Below are positions 6,047 through 14,505 of a stretch of 18,167 nucleotides of DNA, in pieces. Source of the stretch: UBA1413 sp964395045 (GTDB taxonomy: Bacteria > Bacteroidota > Bacteroidia > Bacteroidales > Prolixibacteraceae); assembly GCA_964395045.1 (NCBI GenBank), contig CAYNBE010000053.1:1-18167 (forward strand). Direction: 5' to 3'. Below the pieces are notes generated by a model. That model did no database searches and was not told where the DNA came from. It saw only the letters and a program-made list of their open reading frames with translations. The translations under genes were made by a program, and so were the position numbers. The first letter of the stretch is position 1, and each line of letters opens with the position of its first letter.

Positions 6047-8473
6047 ATGGGAAATTCGAATTCTGAGAGAAAACATCATATTTACCTGTCAGGACTGAAT
6101 CAGGAGAATGCAGAGTTTTTACCGATCATTGCCGATGGGGATGACACCGATTTCAGAAATCTGGAGGTGCCTGATATTCTTCCTGTTATGCCACTCCGTA
6201 ACACGGTACTTTTCCCGGGAGTGGTGATTCCGATCACAGTAGGCCGCCAGAAATCGCTGAAGCTTATTCACGATGTTTACAAGGGAAGCCGTTTGCTGGG
6301 GACTCTGGCCCAGCGTGATTATACACTCGACGACCCTTCTCCCGACGACCTTTATACACTGGGAACGGTAGCCGAAGTGATGAAAATTCTCGAAATGCCT
6401 GACGGCTCAACTACCGTGATCATACAAGGAAAGCGAAGGTTCAGGATCAGGCAGTTCGTTGCGGACGATCCTTATTTTAAGGCTGAAATTGAGCTGTTGA
6501 GCGATATTGTTCCTGCCGATAGCAACGAATTTGCAGCCATCGTTGGTTCCCTGAAGGATCTTTCCATCCGGATTGCCCATTTTTCAGCAAACGTCCCCCC
6601 CGAAGCTACCTTTGCGGTGAAGAACATTGAAAATTCGACATTCCTGATCAATTTTATCAGCTCCAATACCGATATCGGGGTGGCTGAAAAGCAGAAACTA
6701 CTTGAAATTGATCATCTGCGCGACAGGGGTTTTCAGGCCATTACATACCTGGTCAGAGAGGTGCAGATGCTTGAGCTGAAGTACGATATTCAAAAAAAGG
6801 TAAAAACCGACATTGACAGGCAACAGCGGGAGTTTATGCTGCACCAGCAGATGAAGACCATTCAGGATGAACTTGGAGAAAATCCACAGGAGCAGGAGAT
6901 CAAAACTCTCAAAGAGAAAGCAGCAGAGAAAAAGTGGAATGAAGAGATTGCAAAGCATTTCGCGAAAGAAGTCGAAAAACTGGGAAGACTAAATCCGGCT
7001 GCCGGGGAATATTCGGTACAGTTTGGTTACTGCCAGCTGTTGCTCGAACTTCCCTGGAACGAACTGACCACCGATAATTTTGACCTGGAACATGCCCGGC
7101 AGGTACTCGATGAGGATCATTATGGTCTCGAGAAAGTGAAGGAAAGAATCCTTGAACATCTGGCTGTGCTGAAGCTGAAAAATGATCTGAAAGCCCCCAT
7201 TTTGTGCCTGTATGGTCCACCTGGGGTGGGCAAGACCTCATTGGGGAAATCAATTGCCAGAGCACTGGGACGTAAATATGTGAGAATGAGTCTTGGCGGA
7301 ATGCACGATGAATCGGAAATCAGGGGCCACCGGAAGACCTACATCGGGGCAATGCCGGGAAGGATTATCCAAAACATTAAAAAGGCAAAGTCGTCGAATC
7401 CTGTTTTTGTACTCGATGAAATCGACAAAGTCACCAGGCAGTACAATGGTGATCCCGCTTCAGCATTGCTTGAAGTGCTTGATCCGGAGCAGAATACTGA
7501 ATTTCACGACAATTACCTCGATGTGGAATATGATCTGAGCAGGGTGATGTTTATTACGACTGCCAATACGTTGACCACCATTGCACCCCCCTTGCGCGAC
7601 AGACTTGAATTGATCGAAATGAGCGGATATCTGGTGGAGGAGAAAATTGAAATCTCCCGGCAGCATCTGATCCCGAAACAATTGGAAAGTCATGGCGTTC
7701 CCGCTGATGCCATTACATTTCCGAACCAGACCATTGAATATATTATCGAACACTATACCCGGGAGTCGGGAGTAAGGGAACTTGATAAAAAGATTGCCAA
7801 GATTATCCGCCGGGTGGCAAAGAAAATTGCTTTCGGTGAATCATACAATGTGGAATTGTCTTCTGCTGATCTCCGTGAATACCTGGGAGTTACCGAATTC
7901 AACAGGGAGGAATACCAGGACAATGACTTTGCAGGCGTAGCAACAGGCCTGGCCTGGACAGCAGCCGGCGGTGAAATCCTTTATGTGGAAACCAGTCTGA
8001 GCAGCGGAAAAGGCAATCTGACCATGACCGGAAGCCTGGGAGATGTCATGAAGGAATCAGCCGTTCTGGCATTGGAATACATTAAAAGTCATGCTTCCGG
8101 TATCGGCATCGATCCCGAAATATTCCCCAATTGGAATGTCCATATTCATGTGCCGGAGGGAGCCATCCCGAAGGACGGCCCTTCAGCTGGGATTACCATG
8201 GTGACCTCGGTCGCCTCTGCATTCTCGAAGCGAAGGGTAAGGCCCAACCTTGCCATGACCGGTGAAATTACGCTTCGGGGGAAAGTGTTGCCGGTGGGGG
8301 GGATCAAGGAGAAAATTCTCGCTGCGAAGAGAGCGGGAATTACTGAAATCATCCTGTCGGAAGAAAACAGGAAAAACCTGGAAGACATCAAGGAAACATA
8401 CCTCTCAGGCCTCACCTTTCATTTTGTAAAAACCATCCAGGAAGTGTTGGACCTCTCCTTGATAAAAGAATAA
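6047..8473 (+). CDS. lon: ATP-dependent protease Lon (LonA, EC 3.4.21.53)
   Basis: This is a full-length LonA of 808 residues, a cytoplasmic homohexameric AAA+ protease that degrades misfolded and regulatory proteins. The N-terminal substrate-binding LON domain starts near residue 44 (LPVMPLRNTVLFPGVVIPI) and runs to about 245, followed by a coiled-coil linker. The AAA+ module has Walker A GPPGVGKTS (390-398) and Walker B VFVLDEIDK (453-461). The protease domain has the serine of PKDGPSAGI at position 713 and the catalytic lysine as the second K of GGIKEK at position 756. The spacing of 43 matches the E. coli Ser679/Lys722 dyad. The short N-terminal extension (residues 1-40) is usual in Bacteroidota Lon. 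The gene is monocistronic and converges on ribBA 34 bases downstream. Three TTGWCA repeats lie just upstream. Confidence 0.97.
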   Translation: MGNSNSERKHHIYLSGLNQENAEFLPIIADGDDTDFRNLEVPDILPVMPLRNTVLFPGVVIPITVGRQKSLKLIHDVYKGSRLLGTLAQRDYTLDDPSPDDLYTLGTVAEVMKILEMPDGSTTVIIQGKRRFRIRQFVADDPYFKAEIELLSDIVPADSNEFAAIVGSLKDLSIRIAHFSANVPPEATFAVKNIENSTFLINFISSNTDIGVAEKQKLLEIDHLRDRGFQAITYLVREVQMLELKYDIQKKVKTDIDRQQREFMLHQQMKTIQDELGENPQEQEIKTLKEKAAEKKWNEEIAKHFAKEVEKLGRLNPAAGEYSVQFGYCQLLLELPWNELTTDNFDLEHARQVLDEDHYGLEKVKERILEHLAVLKLKNDLKAPILCLYGPPGVGKTSLGKSIARALGRKYVRMSLGGMHDESEIRGHRKTYIGAMPGRIIQNIKKAKSSNPVFVLDEIDKVTRQYNGDPASALLEVLDPEQNTEFHDNYLDVEYDLSRVMFITTANTLTTIAPPLRDRLELIEMSGYLVEEKIEISRQHLIPKQLESHGVPADAITFPNQTIEYIIEHYTRESGVRELDKKIAKIIRRVAKKIAFGESYNVELSSADLREYLGVTEFNREEYQDNDFAGVATGLAWTAAGGEILYVETSLSSGKGNLTMTGSLGDVMKESAVLALEYIKSHASGIGIDPEIFPNWNVHIHVPEGAIPKDGPSAGITMVTSVASAFSKRRVRPNLAMTGEITLRGKVLPVGGIKEKILAAKRAGITEIILSEENRKNLEDIKETYLSGLTFHFVKTIQEVLDLSLIKE

Positions 8474-8474
8474 A

Positions 8475-8488
8475 TCCGGTCTCCCGGA
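8475..8488. repeat. Short hairpin between the convergent lon and ribBA genes
   Basis: TCCGG (8475-8479) and CCGGA (8484-8488) flank a TCTC loop in the 34-base gap where both transcripts end. It could slow polymerase from either side, but there is no T-run on either strand, so it is at best a weak bidirectional terminator. Confidence 0.3.
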
Positions 8489-8507
8489 AATGTGTGAAGA
8501 ATGATCA

Positions 8508-9743
8508 TCAACCGTTTTCATCGTCATATCTGAAGTGCAGGAGGGTATGTCCCAGACGGTCCCTTTTTGTCTGTAGATAGCGACGATTGTATGGGTTTGG
8601 TTCGATCTCGATTGGTATCACTTTTACCACCTCCAGACCATAGGCTTCCAGTCCGACCCTTTTCACGGGATTGTTGGTCAGAAGGTTCATTTTTGTAATT
8701 CCCAGGCTTCGTAGAATCTGTGCCCCCACTCCGTAGTCTCTTTCATCGGGCCTGAACCCGAGGTGAAGATTGGCATCAACGGTGTCCAGCCCGCTATCCT
8801 GAAGTTTGTAGGCGGCAATTTTATTCAGCAGCCCGATTCCCCGGCCTTCTTGCTTGATATATACAATTACTCCCTTTCCTTCTTTTTCGATCATATCCAT
8901 GGCTTTGTGCAACTGATCCCCGCATTCACAGCGGAGAGAACCGAAAATATCGCCCGTCATGCAGGAGGAATGGACCCTGACATGAACAGCTTCATCGGGC
9001 TTCCATTCTCCCTTGATAAGGGCAATGTGCTCCAGTCCGTTGCTCTTCTGCATAAAAGGGATCACCCGGAAATTTCCCCGGTTTGTTGGCAGTTCAACTT
9101 CTTCACCCCGCCTGATCAGGCTTTCTCTTTTCAGCCTGTAAGATATCAGGTCTTTAATTGTAACAATCTTAAGCCCGAATTTGTGAGCAATTTTGACCAA
9201 TTCGGGCAGACGGGCCATGGAACCATCATCATTCATGACTTCGACCAGAACTCCCGAAGGATAAAGCCCGGCCAGGCGGCACAGGTCAACAGCAGCTTCA
9301 GTATGACCTGATCTGCGAAGAACTCCCCTGTTCCTTGCCCGTAAAGGAAATATGTGTCCCGGACGTCCCAAATCTTCAGGTTTTGTGTTTGCATCCACCA
9401 ATGCTTTGATGGTTGCAGCACGGTCGCCCGCCGAAATCCCTGTGGTAACACCGGGTGCAATCACATCAACCGAAACGGTGAATTGTGTTTCATGAAATGA
9501 GGTGTTCTGTCCGACCATCATATGCAATTCCAATTCATCACACCTTTTTTCGGTCAGGGCAACACAAATCAATCCCCGTCCCTGTGTGGCCATAAAATTG
9601 ACCTTCTCAGGAGTGATGAGCTCGGATGCAGTTATGAAATCACCCTCGTTTTCACGGTCTTCGTCATCCACGACAATAACCAGTTCCCCTGCTTTTATTG
9701 CAAGGATGGCCTCCTCGATGCTGTTCAGCCTGAATTCTGACAT
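8508..9743 (-). CDS. ribBA: Bifunctional 3,4-dihydroxy-2-butanone-4-phosphate synthase / GTP cyclohydrolase II
   Basis: This cytoplasmic enzyme makes both precursors for riboflavin synthesis: the RibB half converts ribulose 5-phosphate to 3,4-dihydroxy-2-butanone 4-phosphate plus formate, and the RibA half opens GTP. From the ATG at 9743 it is 411 residues long. The RibB domain (1 to ~205) shows the acidic metal-binding loop DDEDRENEGD (26-35) and RSGHTEAAVD (144-153). The RibA domain shows the zinc cysteines C261, C272 and C274 in SSCMTGDIFGSLRCECG, and the loop RGIG (301-304). Both active sites look intact. The frame is open to an ATG at 9770, but that codon overlaps the TAnnTTTG promoter and would add an atypical hydrophobic leader, so I chose 9743 (MSEFRLNSIEEA). 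No FMN riboswitch is possible in the very short leader. Confidence 0.96.
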   Translation of the reverse strand: MSEFRLNSIEEAILAIKAGELVIVVDDEDRENEGDFITASELITPEKVNFMATQGRGLICVALTEKRCDELELHMMVGQNTSFHETQFTVSVDVIAPGVTTGISAGDRAATIKALVDANTKPEDLGRPGHIFPLRARNRGVLRRSGHTEAAVDLCRLAGLYPSGVLVEVMNDDGSMARLPELVKIAHKFGLKIVTIKDLISYRLKRESLIRRGEEVELPTNRGNFRVIPFMQKSNGLEHIALIKGEWKPDEAVHVRVHSSCMTGDIFGSLRCECGDQLHKAMDMIEKEGKGVIVYIKQEGRGIGLLNKIAAYKLQDSGLDTVDANLHLGFRPDERDYGVGAQILRSLGITKMNLLTNNPVKRVGLEAYGLEVVKVIPIEIEPNPYNRRYLQTKRDRLGHTLLHFRYDDENG

Positions 9744-9767
9744 AAAAACCAAAAAAATGAATTGACG

Positions 9768-9775
9768 CAAAGGTA
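9768..9775 (-). promoter_or_regulatory. Bacteroidota -7 promoter element (TACCTTTG) for ribBA
   Basis: The minus strand reads TACCTTTG, matching TAnnTTTG, 24 bases upstream of the ATG at 9743. The typical GC step after the element is present (TTTGCG). No convincing -33 TTTG lies 19-21 bases further upstream. The element places the transcription start downstream of the alternative ATG at 9770, which supports the shorter protein and separates ribBA from the glycosyltransferase operon. Confidence 0.55.
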
Positions 9776-9848
9776 GCCAAAAAAGAAAAATCCTTCACGA
9801 AATGATGGTGTAATGATCATCCGATTTGTTCTAATGGTGTGACTCTGT

Positions 9849-11060
9849 TCAACCGGTCTCCGGTCCGGGAGTTCCGGCACGCTTTGATTTTTCCCAGGTG
9901 ACCTTTTGTTTTCCTCTGAAAAACCGGAAAAGACCCCTGACCGACGCATAATTGATGGCGAGAAAATAGGCGGGGGCAAAAAAGATTTTTGTTTTAATTT
10001 TTTTGTTTTCAAAAATCCATCCCAACAGGGCAAGCAGGTAACATAGCAACTGGACCCAAAGTGCCAGAGAAGGAAATGAAATGGCAAACCACAATTGCTC
10101 CCTGCCTACAAGCCAGATGTTGACCGGCAGAAACAGGAAAAGCGACAGGGGAGATACTGCCCAGCGAAGAACCTTGTGCGAAAAATACTGCCAGCTGAAT
10201 ATCCCATATTTAAACGGATTCAGCAGGAACCACAAACGGGTCATCGCCTGTATTCCTCCTGCCGAAATTCTGATCTTACGCTTGAGTTCCTCTTTTACGT
10301 TCAGGGAGGCGTTCTCAATGGCATAGGCTCCGGGAGTATATGCAATACGATACCCCTTTGATACTATCTTCATGGATATAATGAAATCGTCAAGAATGGT
10401 GTCGTTTTCAACCGGTTCAAACAATTCGGTCCTGATGGCAAACAGTTCACCCACCCCGCCGACCGCTGAACTGAGTTCTGATTCCATCTGTTTGATACGA
10501 GATTCCATTTTCCAGTAAAGTCCTTCACCCGATCCGGAGGCAGTATCGGTTTTTCTCTCAGCTATTCTCTTTTCACCAGCAACACAGCCGACCTCAGGAT
10601 TGGCGAAACAGGCCACAATGTCCCGGATGGTATTTCGGCTAAGGATAGTGTTGGTATCTGAAAAGATAACATAAGGTGTTCTGACATATTTCATCCCGCG
10701 GTTCATAGCATCAATCTTGCCTTTTCTTTCCTTTTGATGGTATACTTCCAGCCGGGGAAATTTCCTGAGCAGATCAGGAGTGCCATCATCCGACCCATCT
10801 GTAATCCAGATATATTGAACTTTATCTTCCGGATAATCGAGCGAAAAGGAGTTGTTGACCTTCTGATTGATATAATCTTTTTCGTTGTATGCTGTTACGA
10901 ACAGGCAAACCATAGGTTCAAAAACTTCCTTCTCCCCGGAATATTTTTCCCCCCTGAACAACTTTTTTATCCTGACAAAAATGGCAAGCAGCAGACCATA
11001 TCCGAGGTAGGAATAAAAAATAACCGACAAAAGAAACCAGAATAAAATACGGGCTGTCAT
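9849..11060 (-). CDS. Membrane glycosyltransferase family 2 (cellulose-synthase-like)
   Basis: This inner-membrane GT2 of 403 residues has an N-terminal membrane segment (about 5-29), a cytoplasmic GT-A domain and a C-terminal hydrophobic region (about 300-375). Catalytic features in order: TAYNE (56-60), the nucleotide-binding DGSDDGT (89-95), the metal-binding SDTN (134-137, D135), the ILDDF acidic motif (222-226) and a KVLRW variant (296-300) of the QxxRW acceptor motif of processive enzymes. It probably extends or modifies a polysaccharide or lipid-linked glycan; the sugar is unknown. Its ATG overlaps the GT4 stop by four bases (ATGA), so the two are translationally coupled. It is the last gene of the START-LptF-GT4-GT2 operon. 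Confidence 0.88.
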   Translation of the reverse strand: MTARILFWFLLSVIFYSYLGYGLLLAIFVRIKKLFRGEKYSGEKEVFEPMVCLFVTAYNEKDYINQKVNNSFSLDYPEDKVQYIWITDGSDDGTPDLLRKFPRLEVYHQKERKGKIDAMNRGMKYVRTPYVIFSDTNTILSRNTIRDIVACFANPEVGCVAGEKRIAERKTDTASGSGEGLYWKMESRIKQMESELSSAVGGVGELFAIRTELFEPVENDTILDDFIISMKIVSKGYRIAYTPGAYAIENASLNVKEELKRKIRISAGGIQAMTRLWFLLNPFKYGIFSWQYFSHKVLRWAVSPLSLFLFLPVNIWLVGREQLWFAISFPSLALWVQLLCYLLALLGWIFENKKIKTKIFFAPAYFLAINYASVRGLFRFFRGKQKVTWEKSKRAGTPGPETG

Positions 11061-12259
11061 TTCAGATGTTTTTCATAAAAAGCTGCCAGGTTAGCCGTAA
11101 TCTTACGGTTATCGAAATGATCACGGATGAACTGTTTGGCATTGGCCCCGATCCTTTCCGCTTCCGGCCTGTTGGTGACAAGCATTTCAATCGCTCTTAC
11201 AAAGTCTTCGGGATGATCGGCAATCAGGATATTGTGACCATCGGTGACATCGATTCCTTCTGCCCCAATTGAAGTTGAAACAACGGGTTTCCCCAGAGCC
11301 ATGCCTTCAACGATTTTTACACGCATACCGCTTCCTGAAAGCAACGGTACCACCATAAAAGCTTTCGACTTCATAAAATCAAAGGCATTTTCAACTTCTC
11401 CCACATATACAACCTTTGGTACCCTAAACCGGGTAACCAACCAATCGGGAGCTTTTCTTCCGGCAATGTAAAACCGGAGGTCCGGTATTTTTTGAAGCAC
11501 TTTTTCCCAGCAGTTGTCAAGAAACCAGAGCAAGCCTTCCTGATTGGGAAACCAGTCGAGCGAGCCGATATGAAAGATGGATGGGAACTCGGTTTTTGCC
11601 ATGTCGGTGGCAGTAGTCTCCATGTCGATCCCTGAAGGTACAACCAGGGCAGGTTTCCTGTTGCCCATTTGATCCAGCCGCTCCAGGTCCCTTTCCGTTA
11701 TGGGGATCAGTAGGTCATATCTGTTCAGCCACTTTTTTTCAAAATTCTCAATCCGGCGGGAAAGATTCTGCTGATATGCTTTTTTTAAACCCGTAGAAGT
11801 GAGGGCACTTCGACGCCATATCTCTGATTCAATATTATGGGCACGGTACGATATCTTTGCCATGGAATGCCTGCGTATGACCGGGATATAAGGGCACAGG
11901 TACAGCCCTTCGAGTTGTACCACATCGGGCCGGAAATTGTTCAACAGGTGAATGAGTTCATTTTTGAATGACCGGGAAAAAAACCTGACTGCTGTGTAGG
12001 GCTTCCTTGAAAACAGGAGATTGAACAGGGCACCATACCAGGTAACCCGGGCCGGAACCCTGATAAAACGGAATGTTGCCATCCTGCTGATGCTTTCAGG
12101 CATTTTCCCTGGTTTTGCCGGATGTTTCCGGGTGCTCATGGCAAGAACAGCAACTTCCTGATCCTGGCTTACCAATCCCCTGGTCAGGTTAAGCATTGCT
12201 ATGGTTCCGCCATCGTTGGCAGGCCATGGAGGTTTATTGGTCAGCTGAAGTATCTTCAT
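11057..12259 (-). CDS. Glycosyltransferase family 4/1 (GT-B fold)
   Basis: This 400-residue GT-B glycosyltransferase was probably recruited to cell-envelope polysaccharide or lipid glycosylation. The N-terminal acceptor domain begins MKILQLTNKPPWPANDGGT, with the glycine loop DGG at 16-18, and includes RAHNIE (139-144), typical of this GT4 group. The C-terminal donor domain has FHIGSLDWFPNQEG (229-242) and the nucleotide-sugar-binding stretch PLLSGSGMRVKIVEGMALG with K315 and E318, then KPVVST. No membrane helices are apparent, so it is likely peripheral or cytoplasmic. Its start lies 26 bases inside the end of the lptF-like gene and its stop overlaps the GT2 start by four bases, showing a tightly packed operon. 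The donor sugar cannot be told from the sequence. Confidence 0.9.
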   Translation of the reverse strand: MKILQLTNKPPWPANDGGTIAMLNLTRGLVSQDQEVAVLAMSTRKHPAKPGKMPESISRMATFRFIRVPARVTWYGALFNLLFSRKPYTAVRFFSRSFKNELIHLLNNFRPDVVQLEGLYLCPYIPVIRRHSMAKISYRAHNIESEIWRRSALTSTGLKKAYQQNLSRRIENFEKKWLNRYDLLIPITERDLERLDQMGNRKPALVVPSGIDMETTATDMAKTEFPSIFHIGSLDWFPNQEGLLWFLDNCWEKVLQKIPDLRFYIAGRKAPDWLVTRFRVPKVVYVGEVENAFDFMKSKAFMVVPLLSGSGMRVKIVEGMALGKPVVSTSIGAEGIDVTDGHNILIADHPEDFVRAIEMLVTNRPEAERIGANAKQFIRDHFDNRKITANLAAFYEKHLK

Positions 12260-13736
12260 TCCCGAAGAGTTTTGAGATCAATTTTTCCGGCAGGAATTTT
12301 TTCAGAAAATGGGTGTAGGTTTCAGCCGACATAATTGCAGAATCTGTTACCGCTTTGTATGTCAGCCAGATACCAACCGGAAGAAAAATAAAAGTCGAAA
12401 ACCACATTCCCGAGGTCATCTCCCATACATCTTCACGTGCCGATTTCTCTCCGGTCATCGAAAAAATGTAATAACAAATGAAAAGAAGAATCGAAACAAC
12501 GACAGGCATTCCGAGGCCACCTTTTCTGATAATGGAACCCAGTGGTGCTCCAATGAAAAAGAAAATCAGAACTGCAACAGAAAGGGTGAATTTACGGTGA
12601 AATTCCATTTCATGCATATTGATTCTCTTTTTTCTGGCGTATAAATTATTTTCTATATTGTTTATTTCCTGATAGTTGCTTCTGGCATTGGCTATGGCCG
12701 TCTGGATGGTTTCATCCTCATTCCAGGTACTGCTATAGATGGCTTTGTCAATATCAAACAATTTGATGGTATCGGGAGTGAAGGTTCGGTACAAACTGTC
12801 CTTGTTGTTAATCTTTGCATACAACCGATTGTTCAGTGGCGAAAGATACCTCGTATTCATCACAAACCTTTTGACATGATTTCTGTAATCCGCAGAAAGA
12901 GAATCTGTTGCCTTTCGGAGTTGTGAAATGTTCAGCATTCTGAAACTGTTTTTAAAAATACTTTCATCCTGTCGCTGGAATTCAAAATTCACCACACGTA
13001 CATTCAATACCTGTTTCTTGAACTTGTCTCGTCTGAAAGGATAATTGTTCCGGTTATAATCCATTCGCTCTTCCGTGAAGTTTTCCCCGTTGAAAAGAGT
13101 CAGTACCATGAAATTTTTATCCTCGGTGATATAAAGAAATCCCGAATCTGCAACTGTTACGCTTTCATTGGCTTTGTTGTTGGTGTGGTCATAGATCAGA
13201 ATATCACGGAGGGTATTGGTTTTGTTATCTTTCCTGCCGACACGGATGCTATAACCGTCGATGTCATCGGTGAAAACACCTTCTTTGAGGATCATCTCCG
13301 GACGTTGTTCCTTGATGCTCCATAAAAGTGTGTAAAAGCGGAGGTTGGTGTGTGGCAGGATATTATTGGCAAAAACAAATGCAATGCAGGTTATCAGGAT
13401 TGCCACGATCAGAAGGGGTTTCATCAGTCGGAAAAGAGAAATCCCGGATGACTTGATGGCCACCAGTTCATAGTTTTCACCCAGGTCACCAAACGACATA
13501 ATGGAAGCCAATAACATCGACAGCGGAAAAGCAAACGGAAGCAGTCCAAATGAAGCATAAAAAAGCAACTCGGCAAGCACGTTCCATTCAAGACCTTTCC
13601 CTACCATGTCGTCCACATATTTCCACAAAAACTGCATCAGAAGTATGAAAACACAGATGAAAAAGGTCATAAAAAATGGCCCCATGAAAGTTTTCAGAAC
13701 ATACCAGTGTAACCGCTTCATTCCGGTAAATTTCAT
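12234..13736 (-). CDS. LptF/LptG family lipopolysaccharide export permease (YjgP/YjgQ)
   Basis: This inner-membrane permease of the Lpt system, with LptB and LptC, would extract LPS from the membrane and pass it to the periplasmic bridge. Six predicted membrane segments fit the family: about 18-38, 58-80 and 107-124, then a large periplasmic domain (~128-380), then 383-400, 409-427 and 443-463. The family motif region after helix 2 (ASIMSFGDLGENYELVAIKS) is present. At 500 residues it is well above the ~360 of E. coli LptF/G because the periplasmic part is expanded, as is usual in Bacteroidota. The first ATG (13736) is given; an internal ATG at 13721 (MKRLHWYVLK) matches homologous starts better and is equally possible. 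A TAnnTTTG element lies upstream. It overlaps the GT4 gene by 26 bases. Confidence 0.9.
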   Translation of the reverse strand: MKFTGMKRLHWYVLKTFMGPFFMTFFICVFILLMQFLWKYVDDMVGKGLEWNVLAELLFYASFGLLPFAFPLSMLLASIMSFGDLGENYELVAIKSSGISLFRLMKPLLIVAILITCIAFVFANNILPHTNLRFYTLLWSIKEQRPEMILKEGVFTDDIDGYSIRVGRKDNKTNTLRDILIYDHTNNKANESVTVADSGFLYITEDKNFMVLTLFNGENFTEERMDYNRNNYPFRRDKFKKQVLNVRVVNFEFQRQDESIFKNSFRMLNISQLRKATDSLSADYRNHVKRFVMNTRYLSPLNNRLYAKINNKDSLYRTFTPDTIKLFDIDKAIYSSTWNEDETIQTAIANARSNYQEINNIENNLYARKKRINMHEMEFHRKFTLSVAVLIFFFIGAPLGSIIRKGGLGMPVVVSILLFICYYIFSMTGEKSAREDVWEMTSGMWFSTFIFLPVGIWLTYKAVTDSAIMSAETYTHFLKKFLPEKLISKLFGNEDTSADQ

Positions 13737-13751
13737 GAAAGAGAATGATTA

Positions 13752-13759
13752 CAAAGCTA
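13752..13759 (-). promoter_or_regulatory. Bacteroidota -7 promoter element (TAGCTTTG) for the lptF-like gene
   Basis: The minus strand reads TAGCTTTG, a TAnnTTTG match, 15 bases upstream of the ATG at 13736 and 30 upstream of the alternative ATG at 13721. The short leader left for the first ATG slightly favours the second. A T-rich stretch, not a clean TTTG, occupies the -33 area. Confidence 0.5.
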
Positions 13760-13792
13760 AGTATTTTTGGGAAAGGCAGGAGAAAAATTGTG

Positions 13793-14170
13793 TCACGATC
13801 CTACAACATGTTTCAGGAGCGCAATGTGGTTATGCCAGAGCCCGGTAATTTCTTCCGTTTCGCTTTCTTCGCCGAAATCGGTTACAATCAGGGAAACATC
13901 ACCGGTGAGTTCGTCCTGGGTAATCCTGAATTCAAAATAGGTGTGTTCGTTGTTTTCCCAGGTAAACCTTACCAGTTTGTTCTCTTTGAAGAGTGTCATT
14001 TCGGCAACTTCTTTTGAGCCTTTCCAGATGAAGGTAAACACCTTTCCTTCGAGGTGTACATCGTCGGCAAACCATTCAGCCAGACCTGAAGGGGTGCTTA
14101 ACCTATTGAAAAGCACTTTCGGGGAGCAATTGATGATATATTCCAATTGTATTTTGTTCTTCTTTGACAT
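13793..14170 (-). CDS. START-like / SRPBCC domain protein
   Basis: This single-domain protein of 125 residues resembles the START-like (AHSA1/SRPBCC-fold) proteins of Bacteroidota. The pattern is an N-terminal strand QLEYIINCSPKVLFNRLSTP, a helix with GLAEWFADDV, then alternating strands and a long C-terminal helix (GLWHNHIALLKHVV). SRPBCC folds form a hydrophobic ligand pocket, but no ligand can be inferred. There is no signal peptide, so it is cytoplasmic. It is 56 bases upstream of the lptF-like gene on the same strand and may be the first gene of the envelope operon, although lptF has its own candidate promoter. A 14-base palindrome (14217-14230) lies 46 bases upstream of its start. Confidence 0.8.
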   Translation of the reverse strand: MSKKNKIQLEYIINCSPKVLFNRLSTPSGLAEWFADDVHLEGKVFTFIWKGSKEVAEMTLFKENKLVRFTWENNEHTYFEFRITQDELTGDVSLIVTDFGEESETEEITGLWHNHIALLKHVVGS

Positions 14171-14216
14171 GGTCAGACGATACTGTTTTCAGACTGAAAC
14201 GGTAAAAAAACATCAC

Positions 14217-14230
14217 GTAAACAGGTTTAC
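14217..14230. promoter_or_regulatory. Palindromic candidate operator GTAAACAGGTTTAC
   Basis: The six-base arms GTAAAC and GTTTAC are perfect reverse complements around AG. The site is in the divergent region between the START-like gene and the promoter of the tRNA transcript, where a dimeric regulator could act on either side. No matching known regulator site is recognised. Confidence 0.35.
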
Positions 14231-14275
14231 AATATACTATTTTTTCAATAAATAATGACAAGTTCAAATAAATTG

Positions 14276-14283
14276 TATATTTG
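14276..14283 (+). promoter_or_regulatory. Bacteroidota -7 promoter element (TATATTTG) for the tRNA-Met transcript
   Basis: TATATTTG matches TAnnTTTG and is followed by CACC, a common initiation context in this phylum. Transcription would start near 14290, more than 200 bases before the tRNA. The -33 region is AT-rich without a clean TTTG. Confidence 0.55.
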
Positions 14284-14505
14284 CACCTCAATTTTCAGGA
14301 TAAACTTTTCCGGTATTTTCGGGGATTGAGATGTTCTGATTTTTTTTGGAAAGAATAGCAGGGTAGGCAGGGCTCATCTGTTACTGATGTTCTGACCGTA
14401 ATCGTCAGAAGTCAGGATGCCGACCGCCAGCGTCGGCATTAGAGCGTTCCCATGTATGTCGTGAAGGTCACTGGTTGAAACAGATAAGCAAGTTCTTAAA
14501 ATAAT
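14284..14505 (+). other. Structured leader upstream of tRNA-Met with two consecutive hairpins
   Basis: No open frame here looks like a gene. Two hairpins lie back to back. The first is TTCTGAC (14390-14396) with GTCAGAA (14404-14410), loop CGTAATC, extended outward by CTGA/TCAG at 14384-14387 and 14412-14415. The second is ATGCCGAC (14417-14424) with GTCGGCAT (14432-14439), loop CGCCAGC. A direct repeat GATGTTCTGA occurs at 14330-14339 and 14386-14395. The leader may be cleaved off during tRNA processing, or may contain a small RNA or a dispersed palindromic repeat. Confidence 0.5.

Noticed and set aside
9741..9770. Upstream ATG at 9770 as the ribBA start
   Set aside because: It adds MRQFIFLVF, which RibBA proteins lack, and the codon lies within the TAnnTTTG promoter element, so it would not be transcribed from that promoter.
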